From positions 1,922,001 to 1,986,000 of the forward strand of contig NZ_JAGF01000001.1 of assembly GCF_000526515.1 (NCBI RefSeq): 64,000 nt of DNA, written 5' to 3'. Positions within the stretch are counted from its first letter, which is position 1, and each line of letters opens with the position of its first letter. Positions 52,733-61,757 of the stretch are shown here, piece after piece. The stretch is from Cellulomonas sp. KRMCY2 (lineage in GTDB: Bacteria; Actinomycetota; Actinomycetes; Actinomycetales; Cellulomonadaceae). The position numbers and the translations under genes are program-made. The notes below the pieces were generated by a model, which worked only from the letters and a program-made list of their open reading frames with translations, was not told the DNA's origin and did no database searches.

Positions 52733-53536
52733 GTGCTCAAGGAAGAGACCGAGCAGCTGCCCGTGACAGTCCGTCGCGGTCGGATGCTCCAGCTGATCGG
52801 TGACCGCGAGTTCGTGCGCGTCACCGACCTTGCCGAGACCTTCGGGATCTCGGATGTGACCGTTCGCGCCGACCTGGCAGCGCTCGCGACCTCCCATGCG
52901 GTCCGACGCGTCCGTGGCGGGGCGATGGCCCCGGCGCGCAGCGGTCGCACCGAGCTGTCGTTCGAGGAGTCGCTCGTCGAGTTCGCCGGCGAGAAGCATC
53001 GGATCGGTCAGTACGCGGCTTCCATGGTCACCTCCGGGATGAGCATCCTGCTCGACGTCGGCACCACGACGACAGCTGTCGCCCGGGCGCTGGTGGCGCG
53101 GCAGGACCTCGACCAGGTCGTCGTGATGACCAACGGGCTGAACATCGCCCTCGAGCTCGAGCCGGCCATCGGCCGGTTCACCGTCGTCGTCACCGGTGGC
53201 ACGCTGCGCCGGCTGCAGCACTCGCTGGTCAACCCGATGGCCTCGCTCATGCTCGACCACCTGCATGCGGACATCGCGTTCATCGGCTGCAACGGGGTCG
53301 AGGCCGAGCACGGCGTCACCAACCTGAACCTGCCGGAGGCCGAGATCAAGCAGCGGATGATCGCCTCGGCGGGCCGCGCCGTGATCGTCGCCGACGGCTC
53401 GAAGCTCGGCCAGGTCCACCTGGGCCGGATCGGCCGGATCAAGGACGTCCACACCATCGTGACGGGCCCGTCGGGTCCGGTCCACGAGATCGGCCAGCTG
53501 CGCCACACCGGCGTGCAGGTCGTGCAGGTCGAGTAG
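52733..53536 (+). CDS. DeoR family transcriptional regulator
   Basis: This 267-residue regulator has an N-terminal helix-turn-helix (VRVTDLAETFGISDVTVRADL, about residues 28-48, then VRRVRGGAM) and a DeoR sensor domain (LLDVGTTTTAVARAL, FIGCNGVEAEHGVTN, VIVADGSKLGQV) that binds sugar phosphates. The GTG at 52733 gives VLKEETEQ... and normal family length; in-frame upstream residues lack homology. It lies between araBDA and the ChvE-MmsAB importer and probably controls the latter or senses an arabinose-pathway phosphate. Confidence 0.88.
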   Translation: MLKEETEQLPVTVRRGRMLQLIGDREFVRVTDLAETFGISDVTVRADLAALATSHAVRRVRGGAMAPARSGRTELSFEESLVEFAGEKHRIGQYAASMVTSGMSILLDVGTTTTAVARALVARQDLDQVVVMTNGLNIALELEPAIGRFTVVVTGGTLRRLQHSLVNPMASLMLDHLHADIAFIGCNGVEAEHGVTNLNLPEAEIKQRMIASAGRAVIVADGSKLGQVHLGRIGRIKDVHTIVTGPSGPVHEIGQLRHTGVQVVQVE

Positions 53537-53652
53537 CACCCCACAGACTTCCTGACCGGTCCGAGCACATCAACGGTCAGGTCGCCCGGGCCGGTCTGGA
53601 GAGCCCAGAACAGCCCGAATCAGGAAGATGCACGTTCTCGAGGAGGAGAAAC

Positions 53653-54822
53653 ATGAGCACACGTAAGTTCGCCGCAGCAGCGGCGGGCATCGCCCTCGCG
53701 CTGACGCTCACCGCTTGCGGTGGCGGCGGCGCCGGTGACACCACCGACGACACCACCGACGCCGGCACCGACACGGCCACCGAAGCGCCGGCAGAAGGCG
53801 GCCTGATCGGCGTCTCGATGCCGACGCAGACGTCCGAGCGCTGGATCGCCGACGGCGACGCCGTCAAGAAGGGCCTGGAGGAGGCCGGCTACACGGTCGA
53901 CCTGCAGTTCGCCGGCGACGACATCCCGACCCAGTCCCAGCAGATCGACTCGATGATCACCCAGGGCGCCGACCTGCTGATCATCGCCGCGATCGACGGC
54001 ACGGCCCTCTCGGGCCAGCTGCAGGCTGCTGCTGACGCAGGCATCAAGGTCATCGCGTACGACCGCCTGATCCGTGACAGCGCGAACGTCGACTTCTACG
54101 TGACGTTCGACAACTACAACGTCGGCGTGCAGCAGGCGACCTCGCTGCTCGTGGGCCTGGGTCTGCTCAACGCGGACGGTTCCGAGGGCACCGCCACCGG
54201 ACCGTTCAACATCGAGCTGTTCGCCGGTTCGCTGGACGACAACAACGCGCACTTCTTCTGGAAGGGTGCGATCGACACCCTGCAGCCGTTCATGGACGCG
54301 GGCACGCTCGTCGTCAAGTCCGGCCAGACGAACATCGAGCAGGCAGCCATTCTGCGCTGGCAGCAGGAGACGGCCCAGAAGCGCATGGAAGACCTGCTGA
54401 CCGCCGCGTACAACGACGGCAGCACGGTTGACGGCGTTCTCGCTCCGTACGACGGCCTGTCCCGTGGCATCATCACGGCGCTCCAGAACGCTGGCTACGG
54501 CACGGCTGACAAGCCCATGCCGCCGGTCACCGGCCAGGACGCCGAGATCGCCTCGGTCAAGCTGATCGTCGATGGCGTGCAGTTCGCGACCATCTTCAAG
54601 GACACCCGCAAGCTGGCTGAGCAGTCCGTCGTGGCTGCCCAGGCCTACCTTGCCGGTGGCGAGCCGGAGGCCAACGACACCGAGACGTACGACAACGGTG
54701 TCAAGGTCGTCCCGTCCTACCTGCTGGAGTCGGACATCGTCTACGCCGACAACATCCAGGCACTTCTGGTCGACTCGGCCTACTGGACGGCCGAAGAGGT
54801 CGCCAGCGGCGTCGCCGAGTGA
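53653..54822 (+). CDS. chvE: Monosaccharide-binding lipoprotein of ABC importer (ChvE type)
   Basis: This 389-residue family-2 binding protein is related to ChvE/multiple monosaccharide-binding proteins, which bind arabinose, xylose, galactose or glucose. Lipobox LTAC places the acylated Cys at residue 22; a Thr/Asp-rich linker follows. Family segments are GVSMPTQTSERWI, DDIPTQSQQIDSMI and VIAYDRLIRDSANVDFYVTFDN, with Asp/Arg sugar contacts. AGGAGG precedes the ATG. First of a three-gene importer operon; a long hairpin follows it. Confidence 0.9.
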   Translation: MSTRKFAAAAAGIALALTLTACGGGGAGDTTDDTTDAGTDTATEAPAEGGLIGVSMPTQTSERWIADGDAVKKGLEEAGYTVDLQFAGDDIPTQSQQIDSMITQGADLLIIAAIDGTALSGQLQAAADAGIKVIAYDRLIRDSANVDFYVTFDNYNVGVQQATSLLVGLGLLNADGSEGTATGPFNIELFAGSLDDNNAHFFWKGAIDTLQPFMDAGTLVVKSGQTNIEQAAILRWQQETAQKRMEDLLTAAYNDGSTVDGVLAPYDGLSRGIITALQNAGYGTADKPMPPVTGQDAEIASVKLIVDGVQFATIFKDTRKLAEQSVVAAQAYLAGGEPEANDTETYDNGVKVVPSYLLESDIVYADNIQALLVDSAYWTAEEVASGVAE

Positions 54823-54836
54823 TCTGATCGGTGCAT

Positions 54837-54877
54837 GATGCCGGTCCGGCGGGGACCAACCCCGCCGGACCGGCATC
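54837..54877 (+). terminator. Long stem-loop between chvE and mmsA
   Basis: Perfect 18-base arms (gatgccggtccggcgggg / ccccgccggaccggcatc) with loop accaa, 15 bp after the chvE stop. No T-run. Probably partial termination or mRNA end protection, raising binding-protein levels above ATPase and permease. Confidence 0.8.
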
Positions 54878-54921
54878 AGTTCGAACATCCGTGGCCCACG
54901 AAAGAGCGAGGTAGAGGCCGC

Positions 54922-56454
54922 ATGAGCAACGACATCTTGGAGATGCGCTCCATCACGAAGACGTTCCCTGGCGTGATGGCGTTGCAGGACGTCTCGATGA
55001 GCGTGAGCCGGGGTGAGATCCACGCCATCTGTGGCGAGAACGGCGCCGGCAAGTCGACGCTGATGAAGGTTCTCTCCGGCGTGTACCCCCATGGCACCTA
55101 CGAGGGCGAGATCGTCTTCGAGGGTGAGCCCGTGCGTTTCGGGTCGATCAACGACAGCGAGGCTCGTGGCATCGTCATCATTCACCAGGAGCTTGCGCTG
55201 GTGCCCTACCTGTCGGTGGCCGAGAACATCTTCTTGGGCAACGAGCAGCGTGGCCGCGGCGGCCTGATCGACTGGAACCACACCAACTCCGAGGCCGCCA
55301 AGCTGCTGGCCCGGGTCGGTCTGGACGAGAACCCCACGACCCCGGTGGGCACGCTCGGCGTCGGCAAGCAGCAGCTGATCGAGATCGCGAAGGCACTGTC
55401 GAAGAAGGTCAAGCTGCTGATCCTGGACGAGCCCACAGCGGCGCTGAACGACCAGGACTCCGAGCACCTGCTCGGGCTGCTGCGGCACCTCAAGGGCCAG
55501 GGCATCACCTCGATCATGATCTCCCACAAGCTCAACGAGATCGCCGAGATCGCCGACGTCACCACGATCATCCGCGACGGCAAGACCATCGAGACGCTTG
55601 ACATGAGCAAGCCCGAGGCCACGCAGGACCGGATCATCAAGGGCATGGTCGGGCGTGACCTGGAGCACCGCTTCCCCGAGCGGACCCCGGACATCGGCGC
55701 CGAGGCGCTGCGGGTCGAGGACTGGACCGTCCACCACCCCACCCAGATCGGCCGGATCGTGGTCGAGGGTGCGAGCTTCGACGTGCGTGCCGGTGAGGTC
55801 GTGGGGATCGCGGGTCTGATGGGCGCCGGGCGTACCGAGCTGGCGATGAGTGTGTTCGGGCGCAGCTACGGGCGCGGCATCACCGGGCAGCTGTACAAGA
55901 ACGGCAAGGAGATCAAGGCCCACACGGTCAGCGACGCGATCGCCCACGGCATCGCCTATGCCACCGAGGACCGCAAGAAGTACGGCCTGAACCTCATCGA
56001 GGACGTCAAGCGGAACATCTCGGCGGCCGGCCTGCACAAGATGTCCAGCCGGGGCTGGGTCAACGGCAACGAGGAGCTCAAGGTCGCCGAGGAGTACCGG
56101 GCGTCCCTGAACATCAAGACCCCGACCGTCCTGGCGCTGACCGGCAAGCTGTCCGGCGGCAACCAGCAGAAGGTCGTGCTGAGCAAGTGGATCTACACCG
56201 ACGCGGACGTCCTGATCCTCGACGAGCCCACGCGTGGGATCGACGTCGGTGCCAAGTACGAGATCTACACCATCATCAACCGACTCGTGGCCGCGGGTAA
56301 GGCGGTCGTCGTGATCTCCTCCGAGCTACCTGAGCTGATCGGCATCTGCGACCGCATCTTCACCCTGGCCTTCGGCCGGATCACCGGTGAGGTACCCGCG
56401 GCCGAGGCCACCCAGGAGCGTCTGATGCAGCTCATGACCAAGGAAAAGGAATAG
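54922..56454 (+). CDS. mmsA: Multiple-monosaccharide ABC importer ATP-binding protein (MmsA/GguA)
   Basis: This 510-residue protein carries two ABC domains. Domain 1 has Walker [10 protein letters not shown], signature LGVGKQQ and Walker [12 protein letters not shown]. Domain 2 has a degenerate Walker A ([10 protein letters not shown]), signature LSGGNQQK and [12 protein letters not shown]. This is the standard layout of RbsA/MglA/GguA ATPases for pentose and hexose uptake. The ATG at 54922 follows GTAGAGG; longer in-frame starts run through the hairpin. MmsB follows 11 bp later. Confidence 0.93.
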   Translation: MSNDILEMRSITKTFPGVMALQDVSMSVSRGEIHAICGENGAGKSTLMKVLSGVYPHGTYEGEIVFEGEPVRFGSINDSEARGIVIIHQELALVPYLSVAENIFLGNEQRGRGGLIDWNHTNSEAAKLLARVGLDENPTTPVGTLGVGKQQLIEIAKALSKKVKLLILDEPTAALNDQDSEHLLGLLRHLKGQGITSIMISHKLNEIAEIADVTTIIRDGKTIETLDMSKPEATQDRIIKGMVGRDLEHRFPERTPDIGAEALRVEDWTVHHPTQIGRIVVEGASFDVRAGEVVGIAGLMGAGRTELAMSVFGRSYGRGITGQLYKNGKEIKAHTVSDAIAHGIAYATEDRKKYGLNLIEDVKRNISAAGLHKMSSRGWVNGNEELKVAEEYRASLNIKTPTVLALTGKLSGGNQQKVVLSKWIYTDADVLILDEPTRGIDVGAKYEIYTIINRLVAAGKAVVVISSELPELIGICDRIFTLAFGRITGEVPAAEATQERLMQLMTKEKE

Positions 56455-56465
56455 GGACGACTGCT

Positions 56466-57650
56466 ATGACTGGCATCGCGAATCTCCGGGAGCTCATGAC
56501 CCGGAACCTGCGGCAGAGCGGCATCTACATCGCCTTCGTGGCGATCATCGCGTTGTTCTGGGTCATGACCCCGAACCACGCGCTGCTCAGCCCCGGGAAC
56601 ATCTCGAACATCGTCCTGCAGTACTCCTACATCCTGATCCTGGCGATCGGCATGGTGATCGTGATCATCGCCGGTCACATCGACCTGTCGGTCGGCTCGC
56701 TCGTCGCGCTCACCGGCGCGGTCTCGGCGATCCTGGTGATCAAGAACGGCATGCCCTGGTGGGTCGGTATGCTCGCCGCCATCGCCGTCGGGCTCATCGC
56801 GGGTGCGTGGCAGGGCTTCTGGGTCGCCTTCGTCGGCATCCCGGCCTTCATCACGACCCTGGCCGGCATGCTCCTGTTCCGTGGGCTCACCCTGCAGACG
56901 CTGAGCAACATCTCGCTGTCGCCGTTCCCGGCCGAGTACCAGAAGGTCGCCAGCGGGTTCATCAACGGGCTGCTGGGTGGCCAGGGCGTCGACGTCTTCA
57001 CGCTGCTCATCTTCGCGCTGGCAGTGGTCGGCTTCGCCGTCAACTCGTGGCGCAGCCGGCGGGCCCGCCTGCAGTACCAGCAGCTCGTCGAGGCGCTCCC
57101 GCTCTTCATCCTGAAGATCGTGGCGGTCGGCGCGGTCGCGATGGCGTTCGCCTACCGGCTCGCGCAGAGCCGTGGCCTGCCGATCGTGCTGATCATCCTT
57201 GCCGTGCTGATCATGGTCTACACGCTGATCACCAGCCGCACGGTCTTCGGTCGCCACGTCTACGCGATCGGTGGCAACCTGTCCGCCGCCCAGCTGTCCG
57301 GCGTGAAGGTGAAGTGGGTCAACTTCTTCATCTTCGTCAACAACGGTCTGCTGTCCGGTATCGCAGGCATCGTGTACTCGTCCCGCTCGAACGGTGCCCA
57401 GCCGGGCGCCGGCAACATGTTCGAGCTCGACGCGATCGCCGCCTGCTTCATCGGTGGCGCCGCGGTCACCGGCGGTGTCGGCAAGGTCACCGGCGCGATG
57501 GTCGGTGGTCTGATCATGGGTGTGATGAGCAACGGCATGCAGCTCATGGGCATCGACCAGTCGATCCAGCAGGTCGTCAAGGGCCTGGTGCTTCTGCTGG
57601 CCGTCGCCTTCGACGTCTACAACAAGCGCCGCGCCGGTGCGGCTCGCTGA
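56466..57650 (+). CDS. mmsB: Multiple-monosaccharide ABC importer permease (MmsB/GguB)
   Basis: This 394-residue membrane protein of the RbsC/XylH-like permease family has about 10 membrane segments. Hallmarks are IIAGHIDLSVGSLVAL and the C-terminal GGAAVTGGVGKVTGAMVGGL. The insert near residues 195-215 (Arg-rich loop after AVVGFAVNSW) is typical of GguB. It forms the channel dimer with MmsA and ChvE. A strong terminator follows. Confidence 0.93.
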   Translation: MTGIANLRELMTRNLRQSGIYIAFVAIIALFWVMTPNHALLSPGNISNIVLQYSYILILAIGMVIVIIAGHIDLSVGSLVALTGAVSAILVIKNGMPWWVGMLAAIAVGLIAGAWQGFWVAFVGIPAFITTLAGMLLFRGLTLQTLSNISLSPFPAEYQKVASGFINGLLGGQGVDVFTLLIFALAVVGFAVNSWRSRRARLQYQQLVEALPLFILKIVAVGAVAMAFAYRLAQSRGLPIVLIILAVLIMVYTLITSRTVFGRHVYAIGGNLSAAQLSGVKVKWVNFFIFVNNGLLSGIAGIVYSSRSNGAQPGAGNMFELDAIAACFIGGAAVTGGVGKVTGAMVGGLIMGVMSNGMQLMGIDQSIQQVVKGLVLLLAVAFDVYNKRRAGAAR

Positions 57651-57672
57651 GCTGACGCTCGTACGGGTCGCT

Positions 57673-57710
57673 GACGAGGCCCGGTCCGCCGCTGCGGACC
57701 GGGCCTCGTC
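57673..57710 (+). terminator. Terminator after mmsB
   Basis: Perfect 17-base arms (gacgaggcccggtccgc / gcggaccgggcctcgtc) with a cgct loop, 22 bp after the mmsB stop. A short gcgttcc follows. Clear operon end. Confidence 0.9.
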
Positions 57711-57761
57711 GCGTTCCGGCACCCCCCGCCACCCTCCGGGACCGGCGTTCGGTAGCAGTCG

Positions 57762-57775
57762 TAGGAGCGTTACCA
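57762..57775. promoter_or_regulatory. Second operator-like site upstream of ytfQ
   Basis: Sequence taggagcgttacca matches the core tgtgagcgttaaca at 11 of 14 positions and lies 45 bp upstream of the main site, about four helical turns, allowing looping or cooperative binding. Confidence 0.5.
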
Positions 57776-57793
57776 AACCGTGACTCGTCTCCC

Positions 57794-57822
57794 TTGACCG
57801 TCGATGTGTGAGCGTTAACATC
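57794..57822 (+). promoter_or_regulatory. ytfQ-operon promoter with LacI-type operator over the -10 box
   Basis: -35 TTGACC (57794-57799), 16-bp spacer, -10 TAACAT (57816-57821). The operator core tgtgagcgttaacatc (57807-57822) is the same as at araB apart from one base, and has the same placement. About 250 bp of untranslated region, GC-rich and without a gene I can support, lies between it and the ytfQ start. Confidence 0.75.
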
Positions 57823-58068
57823 GGGTATAGCGGGTCGAAGACGACTCGCCCCCGCACCGCTGTGGGGACGGCGACAGCCGGGGGCTCCACGATGTACTGA
57901 CCGCATCACCGCCGTGTCGCCGGCGCTGTGCGCCGCGTCGCCACGGGGGTCGACGTCGGCGGACGCCTGAACCAGGGCGAGCGCCGCGGCCCGGTGCGCT
58001 CGGTCCTCGCCGTCCCTCGGAGCACCGCCCTTCCGGGCGAGGGGACGCGCGACGAGGAGGTCGTTGAG

Positions 58069-59073
58069 ATGGGACGAAAGCTTGCGGCAGCAGCCGCAGC
58101 CGTGGCAGTACTGGCACTGGCTGCGTGTGGCGGGACGACGGAGCCGGCGGACGATGCCACAGCCGCCGCCGACGGAGGTGGTGCCACCAGCAGCGGGGAC
58201 CTGGTCGTCGTCGGGTTCTCCCAGGTGGGCGCGGAGAGCGGCTGGCGGGCGGCGAACACCAAGTCCATCCAGGACACGCTGACCGCCGACAACGGCTTCG
58301 ACCTGAAGTTCTCCGACGCGCAGCAGAAGCAGGAGAACCAGATCCAGGCGATCCGTTCGTACATCGCCCAGGACGTCGACGTGATCGCGTTCTCGCCGGT
58401 CGTGGAGTCCGGCTGGGACGCCGTGCTCGAGGAGGCCAAGGCGGCCGGCATCCCGGTCGTCCTGACCGACCGGGCGGTCGACTCGCAGGACGAGTCGCTG
58501 TACGTCTCGTTCATCGGGTCCGACTTCGTCCTCGAGGGCCAGATGGCCGGCGAGTGGGTCGTCGAGAACCTCGGCAGCGAGCCCCTGAAGGTCGTCGAGC
58601 TCCAGGGCACGACGGGCTCGGCCCCGGCGATCGACCGCAAGGAGGGCTTCGAGGCGGCGATCGCAGGCAACGACAACATCGAGATCATCGCCTCGCAGAC
58701 CGGCAACTTCACGCGCACCGAGGGCAAGGCGGTCATGGAGGGCTTCCTCCAGGCCAACCCTGAGATCGACCTGGTGTTCGCGCACAACGACGACATGGGC
58801 CTCGGTGCCATCGAGGCCATCGAAGCAGCCGGTCTCGTCCCCGGCGTGGACATCAAGATCGTCACGATCGACGCCGTGCACGACGGCATGCAGGCCCTTG
58901 CCGATGGCAAGATCAACTACATCGTCGAGTGCAACCCGTTGCTCGGGCCGGACCTGGCCGACATCATCGACAAGGTGATGGCCGGCGAGTCGGTCGAGAA
59001 GCGGATCGTCGTCGAGGACCTGGCGTTCGACCAGGAAGCTGCGATCGAGGCGCTGCCGACTCGCGAGTACTGA
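58069..59073 (+). CDS. ytfQ: Furanose-sugar binding lipoprotein (YtfQ type)
   Basis: This 334-residue binding protein closely follows E. coli YtfQ (galactofuranose binding): VGFSQVGAESGWRAANT, QQKQENQIQAIRS, APVVESGWD-type FSPVVESGWD, VVELQGTTGSAPAIDRK and FTRTEGKAVMEGF. Lipobox LAAC, acylated Cys20. In this context the ligand may be arabinofuranose or galactofuranose; inference. The ATG at 58069 follows GGAGG; upstream in-frame sequence lacks signal-peptide character. A pair of hairpins follows. Confidence 0.92.
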   Translation: MGRKLAAAAAAVAVLALAACGGTTEPADDATAAADGGGATSSGDLVVVGFSQVGAESGWRAANTKSIQDTLTADNGFDLKFSDAQQKQENQIQAIRSYIAQDVDVIAFSPVVESGWDAVLEEAKAAGIPVVLTDRAVDSQDESLYVSFIGSDFVLEGQMAGEWVVENLGSEPLKVVELQGTTGSAPAIDRKEGFEAAIAGNDNIEIIASQTGNFTRTEGKAVMEGFLQANPEIDLVFAHNDDMGLGAIEAIEAAGLVPGVDIKIVTIDAVHDGMQALADGKINYIVECNPLLGPDLADIIDKVMAGESVEKRIVVEDLAFDQEAAIEALPTREY

Positions 59074-59088
59074 TCGACGACCGGATCT

Positions 59089-59171
59089 GGTCACGACCGT
59101 CGGATCTCCCGCCGGTCGTGACCGCCGGCCCCGGCCCCGGCCGTGCACCCGCCTCCGCGGGGCACGGCCGG
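59089..59171 (+). terminator. Two consecutive stem-loops between ytfQ and ytfR
   Basis: Hairpin 1: ggtcacgacc (59089-59098) with ggtcgtgacc (59114-59123). Hairpin 2: ccggccgtgc (59137-59146) with gcacggccgg (59162-59171). Both have perfect 10-base arms and no T-run. They follow the binding-protein gene, as in the other two ABC operons of the window. Confidence 0.7.
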
Positions 59172-59205
59172 GTCGGGCCCGTACCGCCCGCACGGAAGGT
59201 CAACG

Positions 59206-60735
59206 ATGACAGCGCCCACCCCGGTCGTGCAGATGACCGGCATCTCGATCGAGTTCCCGGGGGTCAAGGCCCTGCAGTCCGTGGACTTCCGGCTCTTCCC
59301 CGGTGAGGTCCATGCCCTCATCGGTGAGAACGGGGCCGGCAAGTCCACCCTGATCAAGGCCCTGACCGGTGTGTACGCCACCGACGCCGGCACGATCACC
59401 GTCGGTGGCGCACCGGCGGTGTTCAACGGGCCGGCACAGGCCCAGGCGGCCGGCATCAGCACGGTCTTCCAGGAGGTCAACCTCTGCGAGAACCTCTCCG
59501 TCGGCGAGAACATCATGCTCGGCCACGAGCCACGCAGGCTCGGCGGCATCGACTGGCGCACCCTGCGGCGCGACGCCAGCGGGTACCTCGCCCGGCTCGG
59601 CCTGACGATCGACCCGGCCTCGACGCTCGGGATGCACTCGCTCGCGGTCCAGCAGCTCGTGGCGATCTGCCGCGCGATGGTCGTCGACGCCAGGGTCCTG
59701 ATCCTCGACGAGCCGACCTCCTCGCTCGACGCCGACGAGGTCGCCCGGCTGTTCACGGTGGTCCGCCAGCTGCGTGACGACGGCGTCGCGATCCTCTTTG
59801 TCTCGCACTTCATCGACCAGATCTACGAGATCTCCGACCGCATGACCATCCTGCGCAACGGGCAGCTCGTCGGCGAGTACATGACTGTCGACCTGCCGCG
59901 CCTCGAGCTGGTCTCGAAGATGATCGGCAAGTCCCTCGAGGTCCTCGAGGCCCTCGAGGAGGCGCCCAAGCGCAGCACTGCGCACGGCACGGATGCCGTG
60001 CCGCTGATGCGGGCCATCGGACTCGGCCGACGCGGCTCGGTCCAGCCGGTCGACCTCGACCTGTACGAGGGCGAGGTCGTCGGGATCGCCGGCCTGCTCG
60101 GGTCCGGACGGACCGAGCTGGCCCGCCTGCTGTACGGCGCGGACCACGCCGATGCAGGGCACCTGACGATCGAGGGCGAGATCACCCGGTTGCGCAGCCC
60201 GCGGGTCGCCATGAAGAACGGCATCGCGTTCTCCTCCGAGCACCGCAAGGCCGAGGGGCTCGTCGAGGACCTCACGGTGCGCGAGAACATCATGCTGGCC
60301 CTGCAGGCCGACCGCGGGTGGGGACGTCGGATACCCCGGCGCCGCGCCGACGAGGTCGTCGGCAAGTACATCGAGCTGCTGGGCATCCGGCCGACCGATC
60401 CGGACGCCATCGTCCGCAACCTCTCCGGCGGGAACCAGCAGAAGGTCCTGCTCGCGCGCTGGCTCGCGACCGCGCCGCGGATCCTGGTGCTCGACGAGCC
60501 GACCCGGGGGATCGACGTCGGGGCCAAGGCGGAGATCCAGCGCCTGGTCGCGGAGCTCGCGACCGACGGCATGTCCGTCGTGTTCATCTCGGCCGAGCTC
60601 GACGAGGTGCTGCGGCTGAGCCACCGGATCGCGGTGATGCGCGACCGCAGCAAGGTCGCCGAGATCGTCAACGGCGAGGACGTCGGCCTGGACGACGTCG
60701 TCGAGCTCATCGCCAGCGGGAAGGCCGCGTCATGA
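59206..60735 (+). CDS. ytfR: Furanose-sugar ABC importer ATP-binding protein (YtfR type)
   Basis: This 509-residue tandem-ABC ATPase has Walker [10 protein letters not shown] and Walker B LILDEPTSSLD in domain 1, whose signature is replaced by SLAVQQLV as in YtfR. Domain 2 has degenerate Walker A GLLGSGRTEL, signature LSGGNQQK and [11 protein letters not shown]. The ATG at 59206 follows GGAAGG. Coupled to the permease gene by ATGA. Confidence 0.92.
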   Translation: MTAPTPVVQMTGISIEFPGVKALQSVDFRLFPGEVHALIGENGAGKSTLIKALTGVYATDAGTITVGGAPAVFNGPAQAQAAGISTVFQEVNLCENLSVGENIMLGHEPRRLGGIDWRTLRRDASGYLARLGLTIDPASTLGMHSLAVQQLVAICRAMVVDARVLILDEPTSSLDADEVARLFTVVRQLRDDGVAILFVSHFIDQIYEISDRMTILRNGQLVGEYMTVDLPRLELVSKMIGKSLEVLEALEEAPKRSTAHGTDAVPLMRAIGLGRRGSVQPVDLDLYEGEVVGIAGLLGSGRTELARLLYGADHADAGHLTIEGEITRLRSPRVAMKNGIAFSSEHRKAEGLVEDLTVRENIMLALQADRGWGRRIPRRRADEVVGKYIELLGIRPTDPDAIVRNLSGGNQQKVLLARWLATAPRILVLDEPTRGIDVGAKAEIQRLVAELATDGMSVVFISAELDEVLRLSHRIAVMRDRSKVAEIVNGEDVGLDDVVELIASGKAAS

Positions 60736-61757
60736 CCCTCGTCCGGCACCGCCTCTTCTGGCCCGTCCTGGCCCTCCTGGTCCTCATCGTCGCGAACACG
60801 ATCAACACGCCGTCGTTCCTCGAGATCCGGGTCCAGGACGGGCACCTCTTCGGCAGCCTGATCGACATCCTGCGCAACAGCGCGCCGCTGCTGCTCGTCG
60901 CGCTCGGCATGACGCTGGTCATCGCGACCCGGGGCATCGACCTGTCCGTCGGGGCCATCCTGGCGATCTCGGGCGCGGTCGCGCTGAGCTACATCGGCTC
61001 CTCGACCGAGCCCGGTGCGGTCCCGACAGTGCTCGTGGCGATCGGCCTCGCCCTGGCGCTGTCCTTCGTGCTGGGCGTCTGGAACGGCTTCCTCGTCTCG
61101 GTGCTCGGGATCCAACCCATCATCGCGACCCTCGTCCTGATGATGGCCGGACGCGGGATCGCGATGCTCATCACGGGTGGTCAGATCACGACGGTCAACA
61201 GCGCCCCGTACAAGACCATCGGCTCCGGCTACTGGGTGGGGCTGCCGGTCGCGATCCTCATCGCCGGGGCCCTGTTCGCGGTCGTCGCCCTGCTGACCCG
61301 GCGGACGGCGCTCGGCATGCTGATCGAGTCGGTCGGCATCAACCCCGAGGCGAGCCGGCTCGCCGGGGTGCAGTCGCGCAGCATCATCTGGACGGTCTAC
61401 GCCCTGACCGGCGTCTTCGCCGGGATCGCCGGCCTGATGGCCAGCGCGAACGTGATGGCGGCCGACGCGAACAACGCGGGCCTGTTCATCGAGCTCGACG
61501 CGATCCTCGCCGTCGTCATCGGTGGCACGTCCCTGGCGGGTGGCAAGTTCTCCCTCGGCGGCACCCTGATCGGTGTGTTCATCATCAAGACCTTGACGCT
61601 CAGCGTGACGATCCTGGGCATCTCGCCGTCGGTCACCCCGCTCTTCAAGGCCATCGTCGTGATCGCCGTGGTCATCATGCAGGCGCCGATCGTGCGCTCG
61701 AAGCTCGCGGCGCGTCGTCGACCCGACGTCCCGGCAGCCGTGGAGGTGGCAGCCTGA
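60732..61757 (+). CDS. ytfT: Furanose-sugar ABC importer permease 1 (YtfT type)
   Basis: This 341-residue permease of the RbsC-like family has about 9-10 membrane segments, with ATRGIDLSVGAILAISGAV, ITGGQITTVNSAPYK and VIGGTSLAGGKFSLGGTLIG. The ATG overlaps the ytfR stop and its own stop overlaps the yjfF start (TGATG), so all three are tightly coupled. Forms a heterodimer with YjfF. Confidence 0.92.
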   Translation: MTLVRHRLFWPVLALLVLIVANTINTPSFLEIRVQDGHLFGSLIDILRNSAPLLLVALGMTLVIATRGIDLSVGAILAISGAVALSYIGSSTEPGAVPTVLVAIGLALALSFVLGVWNGFLVSVLGIQPIIATLVLMMAGRGIAMLITGGQITTVNSAPYKTIGSGYWVGLPVAILIAGALFAVVALLTRRTALGMLIESVGINPEASRLAGVQSRSIIWTVYALTGVFAGIAGLMASANVMAADANNAGLFIELDAILAVVIGGTSLAGGKFSLGGTLIGVFIIKTLTLSVTILGISPSVTPLFKAIVVIAVVIMQAPIVRSKLAARRRPDVPAAVEVAA

